A DNA stretch of 64,000 nucleotides from Rhizodiscina lignyota (Eukaryota > Ascomycota > Dothideomycetes > Aulographales > Rhizodiscinaceae): NCBI GenBank assembly GCA_010015805.1, contig ML978134.1, forward strand, positions 742,049 through 806,048, read 5' to 3'. Below, in pieces: positions 21,649 to 33,100 of this stretch. Under the pieces are notes generated by a model. That model worked only from the letters and a program-made list of their open reading frames with translations. It had not been told where the DNA came from and made no database searches. Position numbers and translations under genes: made by a program. Each line of letters begins with the position of its first letter. The first letter of the stretch is position 1.

Positions 21649-22341
21649 TCAACGGGGAGCTTCGAGCTAGGGCTGCAGCAGCATATTATACGCGTAAATA
21701 CCAATGTTGACAACAATGGGCGGGCTGCTCTTCGTTGCACGACGCGTTGGGGTAAGCTGTCGTGGGCTCTCGACGCGCCGCCGCAGCGGTCCGATGTCAA
21801 AGGGAATTGTATGTACAAAGGAGAGTGGGTTCAGCAAGTCAAAGGAGTGACATGGAGTAGGTACAGAAGCGCGAATCGAGAATGGACGTGTCGACGCAGC
21901 GTTTCATGACTTGGGGAGGGTGTTGTGCGTGTGCCCGAGTGAAGAGTGGAAGAGGTCGACGTTCTGCACTGCTAAAACTTGTTCAGGGAGAGGGTCAGGG
22001 GTCTTCCCATTGGACGAATCTCGCCTCCCCCCGACACGACAGCGCATCCCAGTGGCTCAGCTGCCCGTTCGGGCTCTGGCGAATTTTATCGGCATCGCAA
22101 TGATTGTGCGAGTGGCTCGCACGGGCTGCATGACTTGTTTCGATTGCTCTATACGGAGTGCCCCGTTTCCACACATGCTTGTGAACGCCCTCCTCCTCCA
22201 AACGCCCTGATCGTCAGTGGGACTCTGGATACACAAAGAAAGCGAATCCCAGGCCACAGCCCCAGCTCATTCATGCATCAACTAATGGCTCGGTATGTGC
22301 GGGAAGCCACAAAGCCCAAGCACTACGAAAACGAGATATCA
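21649..22341. other. Promoter of the large coiled-coil gene and 3' end of SEC17
   Basis: 693 bases between two minus-strand genes. Short plus-strand frames here have no coding character. It should hold the promoter of the coiled-coil gene (next to 21648) and the SEC17 3' untranslated region. Confidence 0.4.
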
Positions 22342-23275
22342 TTAAGCAAAGTCTTCCTCCGCGTTCTCGACGGCGTTCTTGATCCTCAAGAACATTGTCG
22401 TCTTCCACGAATCCAATGGACTCAACTGGTTCCACTGGAACAGAGAGCCCTCGAACGCGTCTTTGTCTCCCTTCTCGATCGCCTCGCCAAGGTCGACCAA
22501 CAGCTTGTGCTCTCTCTGTGTGGTGAAGTTCGGATCCATCTGCGCATATCCCTGCAACGCACGGTTGAAGCCCACCATGTCATTTGTGGCAAGGTGGCAT
22601 ATTCCGGCTTTGAATAAATAGTCCTTGACGCTCCACTTCATCGTGTTATTACTCAATGAGTCCTTTGCGACCTTCTCGTAGTGCCCTATCGCTTTGTAGT
22701 AGTCCTCGGCTAGCGCCGCCAGATCCGCCGCCTTCAGGAAGTTCTTGTTGGCGATGGACTTGGCGTTATCGTCCTCATACCACTGCCCAGCCGTCTCGAA
22801 TGCCTCAATCGCGTGCTGGTTGTCTCCCAGATCGATCGAGTATATGTCTCCCAGTGTCTCCTTATGCGTCGCAGCTCGTCTGAAAGCGCCGCTCAAGGTG
22901 TAGTAGTCGATTGCCTGGCTCAGCACCCTCACGCAGCTCTCTGGTGATGTTTTCCGGTACACTTTTGAAGCTTCCACATAGCTATTTGCTGCATCACCAC
23001 CCTCCTTCAACTGGTCTTTTTGTATTGCGGCTGCTTTCTCAAAGGCCTGGCCTGCCGACTCGCCATCCTTTTGTAGCCTGAATGCGTTCGCGGCTTGTGT
23101 GTAGAGGTCTGCAGCTTGCTCGAGCTTGTCCGTCTTGCCGCCGAAGAAGGAGAATCCGCCCTTCCCGCCCGAGGCTGCCTTCTCTGCCTAGTTTGAGATT
23201 TAGCATAGAAATCACCGCCGCATCTAAATGATAATACCATACCTGACGGAGAAGCGCTTGTGGATCTTGAGCCAT
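22342..23275 (-). CDS. SEC17: Alpha-SNAP, vesicular-fusion protein Sec17
   Basis: Adaptor that binds cis-SNARE complexes and recruits the NSF/Sec18 ATPase for their disassembly after membrane fusion. Exon 1 (23275-23243) encodes MAQDPQALLRQ. A 55-nt phase-0 intron (GTATGG...ACTAG) is followed by exon 2 (23187-22342). The product is 292 aa, the same length as yeast Sec17. The all-helical TPR-like SNAP fold is clear: an N-terminal KGGFSFFGGKTDKLEQAADL loop/helix with the membrane-facing Phe pair, repeated helix pairs such as AIDYYTLSGAFRRAATHKE and AADLAALAEDYYKAIGHYEK, and the C-terminal acidic helix LRIKNAVENAEEDFA that engages the ATPase. Nothing is missing. Confidence 0.96.
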
Positions 23276-23834
23276 AGTGCGATTCTGTTCTTCTGACGGC
23301 GCTTGAGGTGAAGTGTAATTTGGCAAACTGACGGATATGGATCCGAGACGAGATGTGTCTGAACCTTCGATGGCGCTCGTACTCTCGAGAAGGGGCGCGG
23401 TAACAAGGTGTAAGGCGAAGCTAGTTGTGTTGGGATAATAGGAAGTAGTTCCTCGAGGTTGTGAGTATGGAAGCTGGTTTAGGCGGTACAAAGGACAGTG
23501 GCTTGGGTGGTGGATACAGGTCCCAGCTAGGTCAAGCTCCCCGCTGACGTTGGTCCCTTACGATACGACAGCCCTCAAGCCACACCTCCGCCCCACCCCG
23601 TTGGAGGCCTTGGCACTTGACAGCTAACAACAACATCATGTCGCATCATCACATTTTCTACTTTGTCGGTTTTCAAGAAGCAAAAGCAGCTATCTCAGCC
23701 TGTTCGGCTCTTCTGTAATATGAAACGTTTGTGCAATCTCTCCCCATTGGAGCCATTGCGGATTGCCCCCTCTAACAGCAACGAGGAGTTGGTCGAGATT
23801 TAGTAGATGAATGAGATATTGACTCTCCGTACAG
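23276..23834. promoter_or_regulatory. SEC17 promoter and HET gene 3' region
   Basis: 559 bases between SEC17 (start at 23275, minus) and the stop of the first HET gene (23835, minus). The SEC17 promoter must lie on the left side. No specific sites are claimed. Confidence 0.4.
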
Positions 23835-26197
23835 TCATATAAGTGTTATCTTTTCTCGGCTCGCATGCTTGTGGAATTCTTCCTCGGGGGCCCGACCCCG
23901 AAACCATCCGCATCGGCGGTAAATCTTAGCTCCTGAATCAACCCTGTTTAATATGATGCCTTCGCAGAACCCTCTCTTCCCTTCCACTTCATCGTCGACT
24001 TGTATTGATGGCGGTGATAGCACGAGGTATTCTAACTCCGAAGATCCGCCTTGTTTGAGAAGAAATTCGTCGCTTTCCCGGTCCATAACAACTTCAAGGC
24101 AGTTCGGTACCGTCATTGGATCGACATCAAGGGCAGATCGTAATGGTTGTTTGATGGGCCGCCGGAGTGCGCATTGAAGCTTCAGTGAAGCCCCTTTCAG
24201 GTGTCCGAATGAATTCGATGGGTGCACCAGATCGATGCTGATGTTCGAATTCAAAATCTTTACTGAGTCTCCAACGAAATACCCAACAAGCTCTAGTCCC
24301 AATCTCACTGGCGCATCCAGGGAGAGCCAGGACCATGAAGGGGCTCTCCACTCGTTCGAAACCCTATTGGAATCGCCTGGTACAGATACACGCCATACGA
24401 GATGCCGTTTGAGCCAAGGCCGCCAAAACCCCGCGACGTAGTCACTTGGTTGCATGTTAGAGATTTCGGAAAACTTCGAGGCAAGACCGGCGAGCGCAGG
24501 GAGCTTGTCTGAAGGCCGCGTCAACTTCCGACATGAGTACTCTGTGATGACATCTTCCCAGAATGATCTCAACCATGCCTCTGTTCGATGTGTGCTCACT
24601 TGTTTAGACAGGCGCTCCTGGATTGATCTGAATTTCTCCCGGAGACGCCTGATCGCGGTTTTGTTCCACGGAAATAACACTCTGCGCATACCGCTGGGCT
24701 GGCTAGATTCGCAAGTGCACGACCACGACACTTCCGTCTCTCCAAAGAACAGAAGTCTCGGTGATAACAAATCCTCCTGAAGCGCCCACGAACGTTCGTG
24801 GATTGGCTCTCGGATTGAAGCCGAGCCTCTCTGATGCAACTGTATCGTATCCTCTCTGCCGTCCGGTAAAAGACACGCAACATCGACCGGCGGGGGCCTG
24901 CTACCAGATTGATGTGATCTTTCGTTCAAGAACCCATCTTGACAGCTCTTGGCCGTCGCGGCAGATATGGTCACATACGCGTTAGCGAATATCTCGCCCA
25001 TGAGCTCGATTTGTCCCTCCCGGTCGCCCTCGTCGTCTTGAACGATACACAAACTGTCCACCCAGAGGTATTTAAACCCAAGTCGGCGCGTAACAGTGAT
25101 GGCATCCTGAATACTTCTTGGAAGCTCGGCTTTGATACCGCAAGCATGCTCATTGACATTTGCTCGAGTCGTAACAAGATTCTGTTGGCCGCCCCAGCAG
25201 TAGGACAAGCAGGCGTATGGCTCGGATTCCCCCTGGGTGAGGATGACCTTTGGGTACGCCTTGCTGACATCTATTACTCTCCTTGGGAGTCTCTGCTGGC
25301 CCCGCTTTGGAAAGCAAAAGTTCGTATGTTCCTTATCGCATCTTGCTAGCCACTCTTCAATCTTCTGATAAGTGAAGTTCGAGCTCACATCGACTACAGG
25401 AGGTCTGGTATTGATGTAGTCTGCACTTGGGGAACCTGCCCGTGAATTAGTGAACTTCTGCCGATGATCATGTTCAGCGGATGGTGCTTACAAGGCTCCG
25501 CAACGACGTCGAAGGTCAGTCCGACTGGATAATATCCAGTGATTGTAGGGACCTCGACCAACCCTTCGAAATAGTGGTAACAAAAGTTGAATGTGAGCAT
25601 ATCATCCTCGTCCAGAAACTTCCACTTCCAGTATTTGCCCAGCTGCCAGCGGAAGTGAGTCTGTAAGGCATTGCAGAGAGCACAGCCTGCCTCCACCGAA
25701 GTTCTGAAAGACTCTGGCGTGAACTGCGCCTCGTGCAAGTCGGGTATGCTGAGATTAGGCAGATTTTCAGGATCTTTGAGTTCGACGCACAGTCTTTTGC
25801 AGACTTCGCAGAGTCCAGAGTCCAGACTTATCAGGGAATCAATTGATTGGAATGCGCTATCCCTTCGTCGGAGTCTTATTTTCCCCTCAAGTTCCAGTGG
25901 ATATCGAGTAGCCGAATGGTCGATGTAGAGCCATTTCCTTTCGTCATCGACCTGTTCGAAAGTTTCCCCAATTGTCTCCTCAAGCAGGTCGAAGACTTCG
26001 GGTGGTGGGTCTCCCGAGGCATCTTCCTGATTGAACTCAATACTGTATCGATCATCCTCAGTTCTTATTTGCAGTAGTACACCTGTTGCATTGGTTGAAT
26101 AATCTGGCTTCAGTGCGACATCACCCGTGATATCGTGGTCATCCTCGAGGTCGGTATCATCCGCATCCGAGATTCCCTCATACGCCATTGATGGCAT
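23835..26197 (-). CDS. Heterokaryon incompatibility (HET) domain protein 1
   Basis: Two exons on the minus strand (26197-25492 and 25435-23835) join across a 56-nt phase-1 intron (GTAAGC...GGGCAG) to give 768 aa. The N-terminal third is acidic and then has a Cys-containing pre-HET region (CEVCKRLCVELK, AGCALCNALQTHF). The HET domain spans about 300-415: YACLSYCWGG at 309-318, then LGFKYLWVDSLCIVQDD and the block around YVTISAAT. The remainder (RSWALQEDLLSPRLLFF, PSWSWLSLD) is the usual C-terminal extension of this family. HET proteins trigger cell death after fusion of unlike hyphae or act in related innate responses; the particular trigger is unknown. No NACHT or repeat partner domain is present. 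Read unspliced, the two exons would look like two genes. Confidence 0.88.
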
Positions 26198-27014
26198 GTC
26201 GAGTGATAGAGGGAAGTCATTGAAGAGGCCCGAGGTATTTATCGAAGACTATGAGAGCTTCTCATTCGTACTAGGTCCAATCAATGCCGCATTCAAGGCC
26301 GCTGACCGGTATTGGGTCACAGGCTGCCAACGCACACACCAGCCACCTCACGAGACGGCAAGACTGCTGCAAGGCCAAAATAGAAGAAGCCACAGCCCAT
26401 TGGATGCAGCATCGTCGATCGACGAAAGGATAAGTATCTGGTGCGTTTCATGGTCTGCGGATGCGCTATTCGGTCGAAATTGTGAATAAGGTACCTTGCA
26501 GAGGTTGATATCTCCAAGAGTACGAAGTAAGTATGAGGCAGCTCTGTAGGTAACATTACGGGAGCGACAGAGCACCTGTAGACCAACCAGTTCCAGGGCA
26601 TGCTCCACCTAGAGATCGGTACCAAACCACCCCGAAGCTGGCCCTCAAGGCGTACCAGCTCCGAGTAAGCTCCGAAGGATGCCCCACGCTCATCCTCCAA
26701 CAAGCATAAATAGAGCAGACGCACGCCCAACTGTTTAGTTCGATAGAGACGTTTCTATCTCTATATCTCAGCGGAGATCACAGCGCATGATCACATGACA
26801 GCGCGTCTCAGCGGCTTCATAGTCAAGTATTTTAGCTCAGCTAGCGTACCACAGAATAAGACTTCACCACTCGCAACAGGAGCAACATCATATTGACGAT
26901 TCCCAGAATGTATTCATGCAACATATAATCCACGATCAACAAACAGACATCTAACATATAGTAGTGTTGCACGCCATTGCCTTCATCTCCTCCTCCAATG
27001 CAGTACGACCATTA
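26198..27014. other. Region upstream of HET gene 1
   Basis: 817 bases holding the HET-1 promoter and the 3' end of the secreted-protein gene. A 137-codon minus-strand frame (26317-26730) has no recognisable domain, and I do not call it a gene. Nothing else seen. Confidence 0.4.
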
Positions 27015-28007
27015 CTAACAACCAGCAAGCCTTTGAGCGGCATCGGCCGAGCAAACAGCAGACCAGTGTCCAACTGCCGCAGCACTACCTGTCTGCCACT
27101 CATGAATAGCAGTGCCTAACTCCGTCGCAATATTCGGGTGGGAACCTTGGAGTTTGATGATGGTTCCAGGAGCGTCAATTGTTTCCCAATTACCAGGTAT
27201 GTTAAGCGTATTTCTCCCGGGCTTCAACTGAAGGTCAGGGACCGTGAGACCCAACTTCTTCGCCACTGCCTTCTTCCGGAATTTCTCCATGTCCTGAAAT
27301 CGCATGTCGTGGACCAAATTTGCAGCTTCCTTCCCATCGGTAATGATTGTGTTAGCAAGAGCTTGTCTAGCATCTCCGGAAAGATCCATGCCTCCTAGAT
27401 CCCCTAGCGAATCCGCAACTCTGCTGAGCATATCATACCAATTGGATGCATCAAGAAAGACCCTATTGGCATCGACAGCTCCAGTGATACCAAACCTGCT
27501 CACAGGATCCTCCCATGTGAGGATCCTGTTATACAGATTACTGATGGGGACCTTTGTGAAATCCTCGCCGGCCCCGAGAACAGTAACTGCGGGTCGCGTG
27601 ATTGACTGACCCTTCTTCGCTTTCCAGATGTACTCGCAGAACTTGTTAAAGGTGCAGCGGCTCCCGGCAAGAGAGCCTGGACAGCCTGCGCCAATATTGC
27701 GATCATCCTCGTCGGGAACCGTTATTTCTTCGGCCAAGTACGCATAGTAGTACAGAATTCTATGGATATTAATCAGCTCTGTTCAAACAAGGGCTTCGTC
27801 CATATGGTTTCGCCTTCGGTGTGCATATGTCGGTAGAGCCCAGCAGCTACGGATTTGGACAATGGCGCCAGATCCAGTTGTCTTGTTTCGTCTGAACACC
27901 AACGGGATTGGTTGTACATACCGCTCTGCCGCACCACGAGGACCTTCAGCAAAAACACGAGAGAGGAGAGTGCTTGAGAGCAATATCCACCCGAGGAAAG
28001 TCTTCAT
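27015..28007 (-). CDS. Small secreted protein of unknown function (276 aa)
   Basis: Exon 1 (28007-27922) encodes a signal peptide (MKTFLGWILLSSTLLSRVFA, cleavage near residue 20). A 162-nt intron (GTATGT...CATAG, phase 2), long for this window, leads to exon 2 (27759-27015), giving 276 aa. The join reads RGAAERILYYYAYLAEE. The mature protein has few Cys (GCPGSLAGSRCTF, FCEYIWKAKKG, and two near the C-terminus, VCSADAAQRLAGC), a helical middle, and no transmembrane span. No enzyme motif is recognised. It is transcribed away from the LysM/GH18 chitinase gene with only the MITE-like element between them. An extracellular or effector-like role is inferred from the signal peptide and context alone. 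Confidence 0.7.
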
Positions 28008-28908
28008 GTTCCTGAGCGAGGTTGTGCGATCCAGCGCATGCCAGAATATCGGGGTAAGTTTGAAGGACGGCAGAGACTTTGAGGTCGCTGCAGACAAAGT
28101 GTCCTTAATTCAATTTAGTCAGTATTTCCTTTTATAGGTATAAAGAGCTGCGGAAACACACGCTTGTATGAAAGCTCGAGCACCGAGAGAGATCCTTCGG
28201 ACTGGGAGGTTACTTAGAGAATGGACGCCTGACTGCAGAACACGCGTAAAAGAGTGACAATCTTAGAGTGTGCGAATCTAGAAAGAGAAGCATGTATGGA
28301 AAGATCGACTCGACCGACACCCGTCCTGCCGTCGCAGTCGTTGAAGGGAATGAAGGTTGGTCAGACAGTCCCTGAAGAGAACAACTCATGAACAATCGTC
28401 AAGGCGAACAAATTGTACGCCGTGCAAGCTACAGCACAAGGAGTGAAATCAGCCGCGTAGCTCTGGGGAGGCTGTTCGATCGGAGTCATATTGGAAGAAC
28501 TCGGCGCCACCAGCACATGGAAATTACGCGTTGGGAAGGAATCTTGGGGCGAAATGTTCGAAACAGAAGCCTTGCAGTAAGGACTGACGAGCGATGTGTG
28601 GCTACTTGAGATCGAGAGCTCTCCACGAGACGCGCTTGGATCCCTCAGCTGGGAGAGAAAACTGGGAGTTAGCTTAATCAGAGTGCCTGAAATGCTTGTC
28701 CCAATCTTATTCGGACGTCGAGACAACGGACAGTCGATGAACAGAGTATAGCTTTAGCTCTCGTCGACAAGTCTGTGCATGCTCCTTCCGATTTCTCTGT
28801 CAAACGGGAGGCATGCTTATATATTTTTAGGTCGTTCGGAGTCGAGCAGGTTGGACGTACAAAGCTTGCTACCACCCCACAGCGAATCATTCTGCCGTCT
28901 GGCCCTTG
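28008..28908. promoter_or_regulatory. Upstream region of the secreted-protein gene
   Basis: 900 bases between the secreted-protein start and the left end of the inverted-repeat element. Short frames only (for example 28361-28726, minus), no coding signature. Together with 29427-30164 it would form one divergent promoter region if the element were absent. Confidence 0.4.
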
Positions 28909-29426
28909 GATAGGCGACTATAAGCATCAATCCGCCAAAACTCCACTTTCAGTTTTTTAGTTTTTAGTTTTCTCTAATACGCCACTTTATACCTCTATAA
29001 TAATATTTTATCTAAGTCCTAATACCTATATACTTTATTTTATATAGCTTAGGTGCCTATAGCTCGCTTACTTAGGTACTCGCTAGCTGGCTTGGGTACT
29101 CGCTGGCTGGCTTAGGTGCTTGCTGGCTGACTTGGGTGCTCGCTGGCTGGCTTAGGTGCTCGCTAGCTGACTTAGGTACCTACTATTTCGGTACCTACTA
29201 CTTTAGTACCTACTACTTCAGTACTTATAGCCTTCTTATTTTTTATACTTATAAAAAATAGATAAGTACGTGTAGGAGGGCTTAATTTAAAATAAATAAG
29301 AGAGATATTCTCGAATTTTAGTTGTAGGCGATTATTATAGAGGTACGAAGTAGCGTATTAGAGAAAACTAAAAACTGAAAAACTGAAAGTGGAGTTTTGG
29401 CGGATTGATGCTTATAGTCGCCTATC
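28909..29426. mobile_element. MITE-like element with 96-bp terminal inverted repeats
   Basis: Terminal inverted repeats of 96 bases (28909-29004 and 29331-29426) begin GATAGGCGACTATAAGC. They differ at four positions, all transitions. The 4-base direct repeat CTTG flanks the element (28905-28908 and 29427-29430), a possible target-site duplication. The 518-base element has no coding frame, and its interior is AT-rich with many TA steps. This fits a non-autonomous DNA transposon (MITE) altered by RIP-type C-to-T change. The superfamily cannot be named from the ends alone. Confidence 0.88.
29069..29222. repeat. Tandem repeats inside the MITE-like element
   Basis: About five imperfect copies of a 20-base unit (like ggcttaggtgctcgctggct) at 29069-29178. 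Then about three copies of a 15-16 base unit (like gtacctactactttag) at 29176-29222. Differences between copies are mostly A/G and C/T transitions. Confidence 0.85.
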
Positions 29427-30164
29427 CTTGCCGAGGTTCCAAGACCGGTAAGGCTGAGTTGAAAAGCCACAGCGGTCCTGCATTTTCCCCTGCCAAGCCC
29501 ACGCTCGGACGTTATCATCCTACGACGCCGCATTCCCTCAGTCACACCTTCAAAGTAACAACCAGCTAGATTACTTGCGTCTTTGTTTTCCTAAGGCTAG
29601 CTCTACTAAGTTTTACGCCTGAACACGGTCTGACTGCCTGTGCCATCCTCGCCACCCATCGTGAACTGCTGTTCCTTATGCTACCATGCAACCACGACGA
29701 AAGAGGAGCCATGTCGCGCTCAGGGAAGCAGTACAATTTCCACTGTCATCAATCTATTTCCATCTCGCTGTTATGTTGCAAGTGCTCCTCAGCTTGCATC
29801 TTGACTGCCACGCTATTGCAAGCCGTCACTCTCCTCATTGGTTGACTCACCTGCCCCTGCCTTCTTCACGATGGATTCTGAGGAAGCTGGAAGGCAGAGT
29901 GCGGCCAGGCCATGCTAAGTAGCAGTCACCTTTCTTGCACGTCGTCCTTTGCTTCAAAAATTAGTTTGCTCTGGCCACCCTCTGTGTCAACCATCGCGGT
30001 CTTTCGTTCCGCTGGTCTGCTCTTCTTGCGATGTGATAGCTTCTTCTTGCTTGCACTCGCTCTTTGCTCAAATTTCGAGGCTCTACGGCCGCTTGCAGTC
30101 ACTGTCATAATTCTTCTACTTCTTGCACTCTTTCTAGTCCCGATCTTTGCTTTACATATCAGCC
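29427..30164. promoter_or_regulatory. Chitinase promoter and leader
   Basis: 738 bases from the element's right end to the chitinase ATG. The last 150 bases are CT-rich (cttcttgcttgcactcgctc), typical of fungal leaders. Overlapping frames here have no start-to-domain continuity and were not called. Confidence 0.45.
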
Positions 30165-33100
30165 ATGTGGGCCCGTTCACCGGCCTGGGCGGCCACATTG
30201 GCCTTTTTGGGTTTGACATCGCCAGCATTTGCCCTTCAATATATCGATACACAATTTTACAGCCAGTTGTCCTCCTGTCCCGACAAATGTATTGGCCAAC
30301 CTCCAGCAAACTGGACTGTATACACGGCATTCGAACGTCTCAATGCCTGCGAACAACCAGTTTTGTTCGATTTTGCCATCCACAACCCGGTCGACGATCC
30401 AAATACTGTTACGAAACTTCGTACTTGTACCGCTGGCACCTCAAATGGCACAGCAGCTGTTTTAGCTGCGAATCAAACTTCTGGCACCTGTCTTCCTTAC
30501 ACTACCAAGAGCCAGGTTTCTCTGGATATAGCTACAACCGGCCGTCAAGGTTATGCGTCCATGAAAGACCTTGACGCTGCCTTGGATAAAGTTCAGAGCT
30601 ATCTGGACGACCCAACCAACTGCGATGCAACCTTCATTGTCGGCCGCTCGAAAACGACCATTGTGGCCGTATATTCAGGGCGTGGAATTGACAACCGTGC
30701 TACGACATCTGCAATCATTCGCCGCCTTGCAACTGAAATCGTCAATTCCACGACCTCAAAAACCGTCGTTCTGGAGCTTTGCGGTGATGGACGAAACGCA
30801 GATCGTACTCTTGGAGTCGCCATTGATAACAATGGAGACATTGCTGCCATTCAAAAAGCAGTTGCGACGTGGAGCAATGCTACCTGCGTTAGTGGTATGC
30901 AAATATCCAATCAAATGAAGGATGTAACCATCTTTGAGTCGCCGCGGCACTCTGCTTCGAATTCGACGTCCAGTCACCAGCTTGTCCGGAGGGGTGACTG
31001 CAAAACAGCTACAGTTATCAGCGGTGATTCTTGCGGTTCTCTGGCTTCAAAGTGCGGTATCTCTGCTAGCGACTTCACGAAATACAACTCCGACCCAAAA
31101 CTATGCTCTTCCCTGACACCGGGGCAGCACGTCTGCTGTTCTGCTGGTACGCCCCCTGATTTCTCGCCGAGACCCAACGCGGATGGCTCCTGTGCCTCGT
31201 ATACCGTGAAAACCGGCGACACCTGCTCTTCAATTGCCGCAAACAATGGCTTGAAAGTAGCCGATGTCAGCAAGTTTAATGACAAGACAACTTGGGGCTG
31301 GTTTGGTTGCAATGACCTGATGGCTGGCCTTGCCATCTGTCTTAGTACTGGAACGCCACAAATGCCCGCATTTGTCGCGAATGCTGTCTGCGGTCCCACT
31401 GTACCAGGCACGAAGCCACCAGCAAAGGGCGAGAACATGACGGATCTCAACCCGTGCCCATTGAACGCCTGTTGCGATATCTGGGGACAATGCGGGATAA
31501 CACCCGAATATTGTACTGCAGAGACTGGTACGTATCTCATAGCCCAATTGCAATCACCAGCTGTACTGATTTATTGTTTTCAATCGTAGGACCGCAAGGG
31601 AACCCGGGAACGGCACCACCTAATCACAATGGCTGCATTTCCAACTGTGGCACGAAGATGGCGAATAATGGAAACGGTCCCAACAGCTTCAAGAAGATCG
31701 GCTACTACGAGTCTTGGAACTGGGACCGCTCTTGCTTGAACATGAGAGCAGCAGACCTGGATTCTTCTACGTACACTCATGCTCACTGGGGATTCGCTAC
31801 AATTACGGATTCCTTTGACGCTTCCATAAATGATACATACAAGCAATGGGACGATTTCACCTCACTTTACGGCGTCAAGAAGTAAGCGATTTGCACATAT
31901 CACTGTTAGCAGTTCACTAATAAGTCAACTTCAGGATCGTTTCGTTCGGCGGTTGGGGCTACTCTACCGATACTTCTACATATGACGTTCTCCGTAAAGC
32001 CATGGATCCTGCGAATGCCGGTACATTCACCACCAACATCGTCAACTTTCTAAATAAGAACAACTTGGATGGCGTTGATTTCGATTGGGAATACGCCGGC
32101 GCCCCAGATATCCCAGGAATTCCTCCAGGTCTGAAAACAGACGGGCCCAACTATTTGTCCTTCTTGCAAACCCTCAGGGGGAAGATGCCAGCAGGAAAGA
32201 CAATCTCGATCGCCGCTCCTGCATCTTTTTGGTATCTCAAGTCGTTCCCGATCGCGAAAATGGTGAAAGAGCTGGATTACATTGTCTACATGACTTATGA
32301 TTTGCATGGCCAGTGGGACTACGGCAATCAGTTCAGTCAAGACGGGTGCCCTACGGGAAGCTGTCTGCGAAGCCATGTCAACTTGACAGAAACCAATTAT
32401 GCCCTCGCCATGATTACAAAAGCAGGTGTCCCAGCTAACATCATTTCTGTTGGTGTGTCTTCTTATGGCCGCTCCTTCGGCATGACCCAAGCTGGTTGTA
32501 CAGGCCCTATGTGCCACTTTGGTGGACCCGATTCCACTGCTGCGCCAGGGATATGCACAGTCACCGCGGGCTGCTACATTTCCAACGCTGAGATCCTCAA
32601 CATCATCGGAGCCAACGATACGAGCATCAAATCTTGGTACGATACGGACAGCAACTCTGACATATTAGTCTACAATGGCACTCAGTGGGTGGCCTATATG
32701 ACCGATGTCACAAAGGACTCGAGAACTGGCTATTATAAGAGTCTAAACTTCGGAGGCACCGTCGACTGGGCAGTTGACCTTCATGAATTCACAGGCGATG
32801 ATGGAGCTCCGAGTGACAATGATGATGACGACCTGCCACTGCCTGCCCCTACTATGCCAGACTGTACAGCTAGCTATACGACTCTTGATGACCTCGGCGC
32901 AGCTGGTAACATTCCAGACAACTGCAAGGCCTACTGCATCGTGTCGACGCTCGGAAACGTTCTTAGTGCGGCAGTAAAGAACTACACTGATATGATGAAC
33001 GATGGTTACGACGGAAAGTTCGACACCTACTCGCACGCTGTCGCCGACAGCGCCGGCTCAACAGTCCGAGATTTCGTCAATAATAACGGTAGGTGTGCAA

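Noticed and set aside
26317-26730. 137-codon minus-strand frame upstream of HET gene 1
   Set aside because: No recognisable domain, and it does not join the HET gene through a plausible intron.
27760-27921. Reading on from the signal-peptide exon without splicing
   Set aside because: It stops soon in an unrelated sequence, while the GTATGT...ATAG intron restores a continuous protein.
29912-30574. 220-codon plus-strand frame overlapping the chitinase start
   Set aside because: Runs through the leader and the chitinase signal peptide in another frame; the chitinase frame explains the region.
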